DNA from: Niabella sp.
GTDB lineage: Bacteria; Bacteroidota; Bacteroidia; Chitinophagales; Chitinophagaceae
Assembly (NCBI RefSeq): GCF_030150205.1
Contig: NZ_JASLGT010000025.1
Location: 1-64,000 of the forward strand
DNA length: 64,000 nucleotides
Direction of reading: 5' to 3'
The notes under the pieces were generated by a model. The model was given only the letters and a program-made list of their open reading frames with translations. It did not search any database and was not told the origin of the DNA. This document shows positions 19,384 through 26,605 of this stretch, piece after piece. The translations under genes were made by a program, and so were the position numbers. Each line of letters begins with the position of its first letter. The stretch's first letter is position 1.

Positions 19384-19656
19384 TCCCGCTGATCTTCGCA
19401 AACCAAATACAGCACAGATCCAGGCCGGCTGTCTTCTGGGTTCATCTGCGACACAAATCAGCGAAGATCTGCGAAAAACAGGTCTTAGCGACTTCAGAAA
19501 AGTAAACAAAAACGACTTGTTTTTTTACGGCATCGTTAAATGATCTTATCTTCCCGTTGATCTTCGCGGCTCAAAATGCAACGCAGGTCTTAACTAATGG
19601 CGTTCTGCGTTCATCTGCGGAAGACATCGGCGCAGATCTGCGGGCAACAAATTCAA
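19384..19656 (+). repeat. Two diverged ~100-bp direct repeats, each a potential hairpin
   Basis: Copy 1 starts near 19384 and copy 2 near 19553. Both begin TCCCGYTGATCTTCGC, pass through a segment resembling AAATRCARCRCAG, then GTTCATCTGCG, and end with an AGATCTGCG arm. In copy 1 GATCTTCGC and GCGAAGATC can pair. They fill the 306-bp gap between the GH20 and receiver-HTH genes. The motif resembles the ATCTGCG-rich repeats common between Bacteroidota genes; a further relative is at 40.94-40.99 kb. Confidence 0.7.
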
Positions 19657-19666
19657 CATTAAAAAC

Positions 19667-20461
19667 TTGAACCATACAGAGTATCATAATCAACCTTCCA
19701 ATACATTTACCCTTTTATTGGTAGATGACAATGAGGAAATCCTTGATTTTCTGAAAGATGACCTGGAAGAAAAATATACGGTTCTTACAGCCACTAATGG
19801 ACAGGATGCACTGGAACAGCTGAATGCCCATATAGTACATCTCATCATCAGTGATATTATGATGCCCGGAATGGATGGGCTGGAGTTTTGTGATTATGTA
19901 AAATCTCACTTTGAGCTGAGCCATATTCCCATTATTTTATTAACTGCCAAAAATACGCTGCAATCAAAAATTGAAGGACTGGATGCCGGCGCCGATGCCT
20001 ACATCGAAAAGCCTTTCTCTCCGGAACACCTGAATGCACAGGTGGCCAGTTTACTCAGCAACCGGATGAAGCTAAAAGATTATTTTGCCCAGTCGCCGCT
20101 GACACATATAAAAACCATGGCGCATACAAAGATGGATGAGCAGTTCCTGGAAAAACTGCAACAACTCATCGAGGCGCATTTATCTGACACACTCCTGGAT
20201 GTAGAATTCCTGGCACAACGGCTGAACATGAGCCGCCCTACCCTTTACCGGAAAATAAAATCCATTTCTGATCTCTCACCTAACGAAATGATCAACCTGA
20301 CAAGACTTAAAAAAGCCGCCTTGCTGATCAGCCAGGGCCACCACCATATGAATGAAATTGCAGAAACAGTGGGTTATAATTCCCTCACACAGTTTGGAAG
20401 AAACTTTCATAAACAATTTGGGATGACGCCTACAGATTATGCCAAAAAAATCAGCAGTTAA
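19667..20461 (+). CDS. Response regulator: receiver plus AraC-type HTH (detached half of a hybrid sensor)
   Basis: Probable DNA-binding partner of the upstream sensor kinase. The receiver covers residues about 17-130, with acidic pair VDDNEE, phospho-acceptor Asp63 in IISDIMMPGMDG, Thr in LLTAKN and Lys in YIEKPF. The C-terminal AraC HTH covers about 165-264 (RLNMSRPTLYRKIKSISDLS and VGYNSLTQFGRNFHKQFGMT). No ATG exists before the receiver, so TTG at 19667 is the likely start. The arrangement and spacing match the C-terminal part of classical HTCS proteins. Its stop overlaps the convergent flavoprotein gene by 4 bp. Expected target: the SusC-led promoter at 13.8 kb. Confidence 0.88.
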   Translation: MNHTEYHNQPSNTFTLLLVDDNEEILDFLKDDLEEKYTVLTATNGQDALEQLNAHIVHLIISDIMMPGMDGLEFCDYVKSHFELSHIPIILLTAKNTLQSKIEGLDAGADAYIEKPFSPEHLNAQVASLLSNRMKLKDYFAQSPLTHIKTMAHTKMDEQFLEKLQQLIEAHLSDTLLDVEFLAQRLNMSRPTLYRKIKSISDLSPNEMINLTRLKKAALLISQGHHHMNEIAETVGYNSLTQFGRNFHKQFGMTPTDYAKKISS

Positions 20462-21687
20462 CGATAGCCTTGTACAATGGACCGGGCAGCCACAAAACCA
20501 GAGCTCCAGGCATTTTGAAAATTGTAGCCGCCTGTAATGCCATCCACATCGATCACTTCACCCGTAAAAAACAATCCCGGTACTTTTTTACTCATCATGG
20601 TCTGAGGGTCCAGCTCAGACAACGTAATACCGCCGGCTGTAACAAATTCTTCCTTATAGGTTGTTTTGCCGGCAACCGGCAATTCAAAGGTATTGATGTG
20701 TTTAATGAGCAGGTTTTGATTTTTTGACGGAAGATCGGCCCAGCGTTTCTGAGTATCAATACCCGACTGCTCCAGCAGAAATTCCCAAAGCCGGTTTGGC
20801 AATCCCAGTTGATTTTTACCCCACACTTTCTGTGCAGCTTTTTCCGATCGCCATTGTGCCATATACTCCCGCAATAATGGTTCAGGTATTTCCGGAAGCC
20901 AATTTACAATGGCCCGGAAGTTCCAGTCCAACGCCGCCAGTTCCCGTGCACCCCAGGCGCTTAACCGCAATACAACCGGGCCGCTGATGCCCCAATGGGT
21001 GATCAGCAATGGCCCGCGCTGCAGCAACTTTGTGCCGGTAACCGCAACCTTTGCGTCGGTTACGCTCACGCCCATCAATGCCGTAATGGGATGACGGGGG
21101 CTGTTAAAGGTAAATAAAGAAGGTACGGGTCCCGCTATCGAATGTCCCAGGTCCAGCAACCATTGAAACTGTGCAGCCTTAGGAAATCCGCCGCAGGCCA
21201 CACATACAGCATCACCATGCAAGGCTTCCCCCCGCGTTGTGTGAATAGTAAAACCTGCAGCCGTTTGTTCCAAAGCCGTTACACCGCATTGCATGCGGAT
21301 CTCCACGCCATGTTTGCCGGCTTCTTCCAATAAACAGTCGATGATGGTTTGCGAGGAATCCGATACCGGAAACATACGCCCGTCGGCTTCCGTTTTCAAT
21401 GCCACTCCCCGTTCTTTAAACCACGCGATGGTATCGCTGGTAAAGAACTGGTGAAATAATTTTTTTACAAAATGCCCACCCCGGGGATAACGCCGGATCA
21501 TTTCTGCAATATCATAACAGGCATGCGTTACATTACAACGCCCGCCGCCGCTGATCTTTACCTTTGACAGCAGCTTATTGCTTTTTTCAAGAATGATTAC
21601 TTTTAGCTGCGGATTCATACGCGCCGCATTAACCGCACAAAAAAATCCCGAAGCCCCCCCCCCGATGATATAGACCGTTTTTCCCAA
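20458..21687 (-). CDS. NAD(P)/FAD-dependent oxidoreductase, HI0933/YhiN/BaiN family
   Basis: A cytosolic flavoprotein of the HI0933-like family (PF03486), function mostly unknown; the BaiN group has been linked to bile-acid dehydroxylation in clostridia. The Rossmann motif is at the very N-terminus (YIIGGGASGFFCAVNAAR), followed by KLLSKVKISGGGRCNVTH, the family hallmark, and a C-terminal FAD motif (GLFFTGEVIDVDGITGGYN). The only start compatible with this N-terminus is TTG at 21687, since an in-frame stop lies two codons upstream. Length 409 aa is normal. It is convergent with the response regulator, overlapping 4 bp. It is not obviously linked to the glycan genes. Confidence 0.9.
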   Translation of the reverse strand: MGKTVYIIGGGASGFFCAVNAARMNPQLKVIILEKSNKLLSKVKISGGGRCNVTHACYDIAEMIRRYPRGGHFVKKLFHQFFTSDTIAWFKERGVALKTEADGRMFPVSDSSQTIIDCLLEEAGKHGVEIRMQCGVTALEQTAAGFTIHTTRGEALHGDAVCVACGGFPKAAQFQWLLDLGHSIAGPVPSLFTFNSPRHPITALMGVSVTDAKVAVTGTKLLQRGPLLITHWGISGPVVLRLSAWGARELAALDWNFRAIVNWLPEIPEPLLREYMAQWRSEKAAQKVWGKNQLGLPNRLWEFLLEQSGIDTQKRWADLPSKNQNLLIKHINTFELPVAGKTTYKEEFVTAGGITLSELDPQTMMSKKVPGLFFTGEVIDVDGITGGYNFQNAWSSGFVAARSIVQGYR

Positions 21688-21805
21688 TGCTCAATTTTTA
21701 CCAAAGATAAGGCACCGGTTTTTTAGTGCCACTGCCGGTTTAAAAGCCCCAGTTTTCATCCAGGTTGCCTAACTTTATATCAACTATTTTTAAACATCAA
21801 CTACT

Positions 21806-22120
21806 ATGAGCAAAACGTACGGGAACAATGCTTACCCAGGCGCTCAGCTGGTTGTTGATTCTGTGCAGTATACAGTAGCCATTGATACCCAAAAGACGAA
21901 CCGGGTGAAATGCATTTTTACCAACGACAAACGGTTTACACTTCATGGCAACGCGGTGATCGGCAAGCCGCTGAACGCATTTAAAAACAGGGAGCATGCA
22001 AAATATCTCAGGGGTAATGGCAGTTTTGTACCGCTGGATGAGGGCTGGTATGCGGTGTTTCCTTTTAACGCAACATCGGAAACATCCAGGTGTATTGCCG
22101 TACTTAAAAACAGGTTTTAG
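21806..22120 (+). CDS. Small hypothetical protein (104 aa)
   Basis: Starts at ATG 21806 after an A/T-rich leader and encodes MSKTYGNNAYPGAQLVVDSV onward, ending IAVLKNRF. It is predicted soluble, beta-rich, without signal peptide or membrane segment. An antisense frame of similar size exists, but the plus-strand version has the better start context and more natural composition. It lies between a divergent flavoprotein gene and a convergent esterase gene (8 bp to its stop). No family recognised. Confidence 0.55.
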   Translation: MSKTYGNNAYPGAQLVVDSVQYTVAIDTQKTNRVKCIFTNDKRFTLHGNAVIGKPLNAFKNREHAKYLRGNGSFVPLDEGWYAVFPFNATSETSRCIAVLKNRF

Positions 22121-22127
22121 AAACACG

Positions 22128-23066
22128 CTACTTTATCCAGCCATTCGCCTGCATCCAGTTCAAACATCTTTCGAACCAATGATCTTTATTAGTTTTGTTA
22201 CGGAGTCCATACCCGTGGCCACCGGCAAAGTAGATATGCATTTCGGCTTTTATCCCCGCAGCCAGCAGGGCCTGGTAATACGCAATACTATTGGAAACAG
22301 GTACTACTTTATCATCTGAGCTGTGCAACAAAAAAGCCGGAGGTGTATCCGCTGTTACCTGTTTTTCATTAGAATATTGATCCGTTTTTGCCACCACGGC
22401 TGTATCTTTTCCCAGTAAGGCACGCCTCGATCCTTTATGTACGAGCGGCTCTGTAAAGCTGATAACCGGGTACACCAATATTGAAAAGCCCGGGCGCAAA
22501 CTCGTGTTCTGTGGGTTGTCAATTACAGGATCGTTAAAATGCGTAGACGCTGTAGCTGCAAGATGCCCACCGGCAGAGAAACCGATGATGCCTATGCGGG
22601 CCGGATCGATATTCCATTCCGCAGCCCGCTCCCTTACCGTTTTTATAGCCTGCTGGGCATCCTGCAATGGCCCAATGGTTTTATGGATCATTATCCGGTC
22701 ATCCGGTAACCGGTACTTCAAAACAAAAGCTGCAACACCGTTTTTTGCAAACGCTTCCGCCACATCACTTCCTTCCTCGTTCATCACCAGGTAAGCATAG
22801 CCGCCACCCGGGCAAATCACCACGGCTGCACCACTGGCTTTTTCTTTTGCGGGCAGGTAGGCGGTTATCGTTGGCACCGTAACCGATCTTATCAGGATCC
22901 GGCCGGTAGCGGTCGTATCCCGTTTTTCAATGATCCCATCGGTTCTGATCGCATTCGGTATATCCCGGTATAACGGAAACACCTGCTGTGCCATTCCATC
23001 TCCCAATGTCAACAGCAGTATAACATTAAAAACAATCAAATGCAGATAAAGCCTTCTTCTTTTCAT
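22128..23066 (-). CDS. Secreted alpha/beta hydrolase, acetyl-xylan-esterase-like
   Basis: A serine esterase of the BD-FAE/AxeA-like group that probably removes acetyl groups from glycans. A signal peptide ends near GDGMAQQ. The oxyanion region CPGGGYAYLVMNEEG, nucleophile Ser in IIGFSAGGHLAA, Asp in LLHSSDDKVVPV and His in FAGGHGYGLR form the expected triad. Length 312 aa is typical. It is monocistronic on the minus strand and divergent from the VanX-like gene with 136 bp between them. Acetyl esterase activity is inferred by family; a feruloyl or other carboxylesterase is possible. Confidence 0.85.
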   Translation of the reverse strand: MKRRRLYLHLIVFNVILLLTLGDGMAQQVFPLYRDIPNAIRTDGIIEKRDTTATGRILIRSVTVPTITAYLPAKEKASGAAVVICPGGGYAYLVMNEEGSDVAEAFAKNGVAAFVLKYRLPDDRIMIHKTIGPLQDAQQAIKTVRERAAEWNIDPARIGIIGFSAGGHLAATASTHFNDPVIDNPQNTSLRPGFSILVYPVISFTEPLVHKGSRRALLGKDTAVVAKTDQYSNEKQVTADTPPAFLLHSSDDKVVPVSNSIAYYQALLAAGIKAEMHIYFAGGHGYGLRNKTNKDHWFERCLNWMQANGWIK

Positions 23067-23202
23067 ATCCGGTCGTTAACAGTTTAAAAATAGCCGACCC
23101 AAACAAACACATGCCCTTATGTAGTACATAACAAAAATATCAATAAAACCTAAAATAAAAAAACTATTTGCCATTTTATGAACTTGTAATATTTTTCCAG
23201 GT

Positions 23203-23913
23203 ATGAAGCAGCAACACCTTTCTTTTTATAAACGCGCCTTTTTTCTTATCGTATGCTGGGCAGCTTTGACCTGCGCTGCCCAATCCTATTCCTTCCCTAT
23301 CCTGCGATCCGGAGAAGATTACCGGGATGCGATCCGTAAAAACCCGGATAACCGCCTGGTGGAATTAAAAAGCCGTGTACCGGGTCTGGCTTACGATCTC
23401 CAGTATGCAACCACCAATAATTTTATGCACCGGCAAATGTACCCGCGAAATACCACCACTACCTTTATGCGAGAACCGGCTGCCGAAGCGCTGGCGGCCA
23501 TTCAAAAAGAACTGAACCGGGAAGGACTGGGACTTAAAATATTCGATGCCTACCGGCCCTTTAAGGTTTCTGAAAAATTCTGGGAACTGGTAAAAGATGA
23601 ACGGTATGTAGCCAATCCTGCGAAAGGAAGCAACCATAACCGTGGAACGGCAGTAGATCTTACATTAATCGATCTGAAAACAGGACGGGAATTACCGATG
23701 GGTACCGGGTTCGACAATTTTACCGACACGGCACATCATAGCTTTACAGCCTTACCACCGCAGGTACTCCGAAACCGGGAGCAATTAAAAAGCATTATGC
23801 AGCAGCATGGCTTTAAGTCCCTCGATTCGGAGTGGTGGCATTATACCTATACTACCGGCACCTTTGATGTACTAGATCTTTCATTTAAACAACTCAGCAA
23901 ATACAATAAATGA
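23203..23913 (+). CDS. M15D D-alanyl-D-alanine dipeptidase (VanX/DdpX-like), secreted
   Basis: A zinc dipeptidase hydrolysing D-Ala-D-Ala or related peptidoglycan dipeptides. A signal peptide ends near LTCAAQS. The M15 zinc motifs are present: SNHNRGTAVDLTL (SxHxxGxAxD) and the catalytic Glu with zinc His in EWWHYTY; FDAYRPFKVSEKFW contains the conserved Arg. Length 236 aa fits. Periplasmic location points to cell-wall recycling rather than vancomycin resistance, and no vanH/vanA genes are nearby. Its stop overlaps the ATG of the following ATPase gene by 4 nt (ATGA), indicating coupled expression. Confidence 0.92.
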   Translation: MKQQHLSFYKRAFFLIVCWAALTCAAQSYSFPILRSGEDYRDAIRKNPDNRLVELKSRVPGLAYDLQYATTNNFMHRQMYPRNTTTTFMREPAAEALAAIQKELNREGLGLKIFDAYRPFKVSEKFWELVKDERYVANPAKGSNHNRGTAVDLTLIDLKTGRELPMGTGFDNFTDTAHHSFTALPPQVLRNREQLKSIMQQHGFKSLDSEWWHYTYTTGTFDVLDLSFKQLSKYNK

Positions 23914-24467
23914 TCTTCAACCGCTTCTATATACTTACCGGTGGACCCGGATCCGGGAAAACCACGTTGCTGACGGAACTGGAAGGCCCGCATTTTCATG
24001 TAGTTCCGGAAGTGGCCCGGCAAATCATCAGGGAACAGATGGCTATTGCAGGAACAGCGCTGCCCTGGAAAGACCGGGCACTTTATTCCGGTCTGATGCT
24101 GGAGCGGTCTGTAGAAAGCTATCAGGAGGTTATACAACAAGCACAAAACGAGCTGGACAGCTATTATTTCTTCGACCGCGGCATACCGGATACCTTGTGT
24201 TATGCGACCCTCACCGGGATAGGGATTTCTGCATACATGAATGAAATGGCATGGACGCACCGGTACAATCCAACCGTATTTATATTGCCTCCATGGAAAG
24301 AAATTTACACCACCGATACCGAGCGCAAACAAAACTGGGAAGAAGCCGTACTAACCTACGAACAACTGAAAGCAACCTATACCCGGTATCATTACAACGT
24401 GGCGGAAGTACCAACCGGTACCGTCCAACAGCGTTGCGACTTTATTTTAAATACACTTCGAATTTGA
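23910..24467 (+). CDS. P-loop AAA-family ATPase/kinase-like protein (AAA_28)
   Basis: A 185-aa cytosolic nucleotide-binding protein. Walker A is at residues about 11-18 in TGGPGSGKTTL; YFFDRGIPDTLCY carries the Walker-B-like Asp and the DRG motif common in AAA_28 proteins, and ERKQNWEEA resembles a lid Arg segment. It is translationally coupled to the VanX-like dipeptidase by an ATGA overlap. Members of this family are often called predicted ATPase and the substrate is unknown. It converges on the symporter gene with 22 bp between stops. Confidence 0.8.
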   Translation: MIFNRFYILTGGPGSGKTTLLTELEGPHFHVVPEVARQIIREQMAIAGTALPWKDRALYSGLMLERSVESYQEVIQQAQNELDSYYFFDRGIPDTLCYATLTGIGISAYMNEMAWTHRYNPTVFILPPWKEIYTTDTERKQNWEEAVLTYEQLKATYTRYHYNVAEVPTGTVQQRCDFILNTLRI

Positions 24468-24489
24468 ATATTACTACCGTTCTCCTGCG

Positions 24490-26190
24490 TCAAATACGGG
24501 TTGTCCGTTGTGATGCCAGTAGCTGCAGCAGGGAACTGATCCCCCATACCAGCAGTGCCCCGATTGCATTCAACCATAAAAATCCCAGGGATATCACCTT
24601 ATATTCATTCAGGAAAAACAACACTACTACAATCAGTTCGGCAACCAATGCCGCCCAGAACACCGCGTTTCCCCTGATTTGTTTCGAGTAGAACGCTACC
24701 AGGAAAATGCCCAGGATCGTTCCGTAGAACAGTGAGCCCAGTACATTTACTACTTCAATCAGGCTATTACCCCAGTTGGAAACAAACATGGCCACTGCAA
24801 TACAGAAGAGTCCCCACAAAAGCGTATAGTTTTTCGAGATCCGGTACTCTTTTTCTTCCGGGTCTTTTTTTATCGAAAACCGTTTATGAAAGTCGATCAC
24901 GGTACTGGATGCAAGGGAATTCAGGGCCGCTGCAATGCTTCCCCAGCTGGCCAGAAAAATAATGGCAATGATCAGTCCCACCAGCCCGGCCGGCAAATAA
25001 TCTACCACAAAATGCAGGAAAATATAGTTCGTATCATTATCCGCTCCCCCGTTCTTCTTCACCAGCCCCTTGATCTGCGTTCGCACGGCATCGGTTTCCT
25101 TTTGAAGCCCACGCAATTGCTGAAATGCCGTTTCCTGTTGGCTCGGATAGAGTGCCAGCGCCGTTTCCTTTCGCTGTTGAATGGATTGCAGCTCCTGTTT
25201 TAGATGATGCAGCGAATCGCTGTAAACCGATTGTTCCAGCCGTTTCAACTCCAGTTCGTTAAAAAATGCCGGTGCTTTATTAAACTGATAAAAGGCAAAC
25301 ACCAGCACACCGATCAATAAAATAAAAAACTGCATAGGTACTTTCACAATGCCGTTCATCAGCAAACCCAGGCGGCTTTCGGTAAGGTTACGGGCGGTCA
25401 GGTAACGGCCTACCTGCGACTGATCGGTGCCGAAATAGGATAATAGCAAAAAAAAGCCCCCGATCATTCCACTGAAAATATTGTAACGATCGCCCCAGTC
25501 GAACCGGCCGTCTTTAAACCCGGTGGTGATCACATTCATCTTTCCCAGTTTTCCCCCAACCAGCAGCGCATCACTAAAACCAATACCGGGCGGCAGGTCT
25601 TTTACAATAAAATAACCTGCGGTGATCATAGCGCCGATGATGATCAGGAACTGGAAGGTTTGGGTATAGGCCACCGCACGGGCACCACCGGTAACGGTAT
25701 AAATGATCAGCAACCCGCCCATAAAAAGATTGGTAAGATAGATATTCCAGCCCAGCAATATCGACAGGATAATGGAAGGTGCATAGATGCTGATACCGGT
25801 AGACAGCCCCCGTTGCAACAGGAACAGGAATGAAGTCAGGGTACGCGTTTTCAGATCAAAGCGTTGCTCCAGGTATTCGTATGCTGTAAATACTTTAAGG
25901 CGGCTAAACACCGGAACAAAGGAAATACAAATGACGATAGCGGCCAGCGGCAACCCGAAATAATACTGAACAAAGCGCATTCCATCGGTATACGCTTGTC
26001 CCGGTGCCGCAAGGAAAGTGATCGCACTTGCCTGGGTACCCATAATACTCAACAGGATCAGGTACCAGGGCATGCTGCGGTTAGAAAGAAAATACCCGTC
26101 GAGATCGCGCGTGGTACGGCTTTTATATACCCCGTAAAGGATAATGACCGCTAATGTTATAATGAGTACAACCCAGTCCAGCGACTTCAT
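24490..26190 (-). CDS. Sodium:solute symporter (SSS family) with coiled-coil loop insertion
   Basis: A sodium-coupled transporter of the SSS family (566 aa). The frame is open further upstream, but ATG at 26190 begins MKSLDWVVLIITLAVIILYG, the first membrane helix, and overlaps the stop of a 45-aa gene by 4 nt. Typical features are NRSMPWYLILLSIMGTQASA and TVTGGARAVAYTQTFQFLI. Between helices there is a charged, Gln/Glu/Leu-rich insertion of about 90 residues (for example LKQELQSIQQRKETAL) predicted to be coiled coil, which most SSS proteins lack. The substrate is unknown. It ends the PIG-L operon, so a deacetylated sugar or related metabolite is a reasonable guess. Confidence 0.88.
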   Translation of the reverse strand: MKSLDWVVLIITLAVIILYGVYKSRTTRDLDGYFLSNRSMPWYLILLSIMGTQASAITFLAAPGQAYTDGMRFVQYYFGLPLAAIVICISFVPVFSRLKVFTAYEYLEQRFDLKTRTLTSFLFLLQRGLSTGISIYAPSIILSILLGWNIYLTNLFMGGLLIIYTVTGGARAVAYTQTFQFLIIIGAMITAGYFIVKDLPPGIGFSDALLVGGKLGKMNVITTGFKDGRFDWGDRYNIFSGMIGGFFLLLSYFGTDQSQVGRYLTARNLTESRLGLLMNGIVKVPMQFFILLIGVLVFAFYQFNKAPAFFNELELKRLEQSVYSDSLHHLKQELQSIQQRKETALALYPSQQETAFQQLRGLQKETDAVRTQIKGLVKKNGGADNDTNYIFLHFVVDYLPAGLVGLIIAIIFLASWGSIAAALNSLASSTVIDFHKRFSIKKDPEEKEYRISKNYTLLWGLFCIAVAMFVSNWGNSLIEVVNVLGSLFYGTILGIFLVAFYSKQIRGNAVFWAALVAELIVVVLFFLNEYKVISLGFLWLNAIGALLVWGISSLLQLLASQRTTRI

Positions 26191-26324
26191 GAATAATTTT
26201 TTGTTATCCAGTAAAAGCAGGCGATCAGCAGCAAAAGCACCACCATTACAAGAACATACCATCTTGTCCAGGAACCCAGCAGGGGCGCCTTTTCTTCATC
26301 CTGTATATGCTTATTTTGCTGCAT
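26187..26324 (-). CDS. 45-aa single-span membrane protein coupled to the symporter
   Basis: An ATG at 26324 opens 45 codons beginning MQQNKHIQDEEKAPLLGSW, followed by one strong membrane helix (YVLVMVVLLLLIACFYWI) and a short KNYS tail. Its TGA overlaps the symporter ATG (ATGA), so it is positioned for coupled translation. It has the charged-soluble/hydrophobic layout of small transporter subunits such as DUF4212 proteins, but is much shorter and not recognisably homologous. It falls below common ORF length cut-offs. Confidence 0.65.
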   Translation of the reverse strand: MQQNKHIQDEEKAPLLGSWTRWYVLVMVVLLLLIACFYWITKNYS

Positions 26325-26388
26325 TTATGTGCATTAAAGATCCCTTATCCGTATCCCCATCAATTCCCATTCCCCATTACCACCTCAC

Positions 26389-26416
26389 TATTGACTATTA
26401 ACCATTGACTATTACC
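26389..26416 (+). repeat. TATTGAC-type heptamer array (four units)
   Basis: Units TATTGAC, TATTAAC, CATTGAC and TATTACC run without gaps, preceded by CATTCCCC-like sequence. They occupy the spacer between the 59-aa and 45-aa genes. The same heptamer appears on the opposite strand near 48105-48122. Confidence 0.7.
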
Positions 26417-26425
26417 TATTCCCCC

Positions 26426-26605
26426 TCACCGCTTCGACCGCAGGCTGTTCATAAATACGATTCCCAGCCCGATGATCAGCCCCAGCATCAGCCCCAGTCT
26501 TATTTTTTTAATAAGGGTACCCACCAGCAGACCGATCACAATGGCCACCAAAAACGCCATTTCACCCCGGCGCATCCCCATAATTTCCTTTTTCTTATCT
26601 GTCAT
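26426..26605 (-). CDS. 59-aa membrane protein overlapping the PIG-L deacetylase gene
   Basis: ATG at 26605 opens 59 codons: a charged start MTDKKKEIMGMRRGE, then two hydrophobic segments (MAFLVAIVIGLLVGTLI and LGLMLGLIIGLGIVF) separated by KKIR, and a basic tail NSLRSKR. The start lies 11 nt inside the end of the upstream deacetylase gene, giving coupled translation. The two-helix Gly-rich pattern resembles small hairpin membrane proteins. No family recognised. It is too short for most ORF filters, but start overlap, composition and orientation support it. Confidence 0.65.
   Translation of the reverse strand: MTDKKKEIMGMRRGEMAFLVAIVIGLLVGTLIKKIRLGLMLGLIIGLGIVFMNSLRSKR

Noticed and set aside
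21797..22126. Minus-strand ORF of 109 codons antisense to the 104-aa protein
   Set aside because: It lies entirely on the opposite strand of a better-supported gene and has Cys/His/Arg-rich shadow composition.
23203..23913. Vancomycin-resistance determinant
   Set aside because: The VanX-like protein has a signal peptide and no vanH, ligase or VanRS partners; a cell-wall recycling dipeptidase is more likely.
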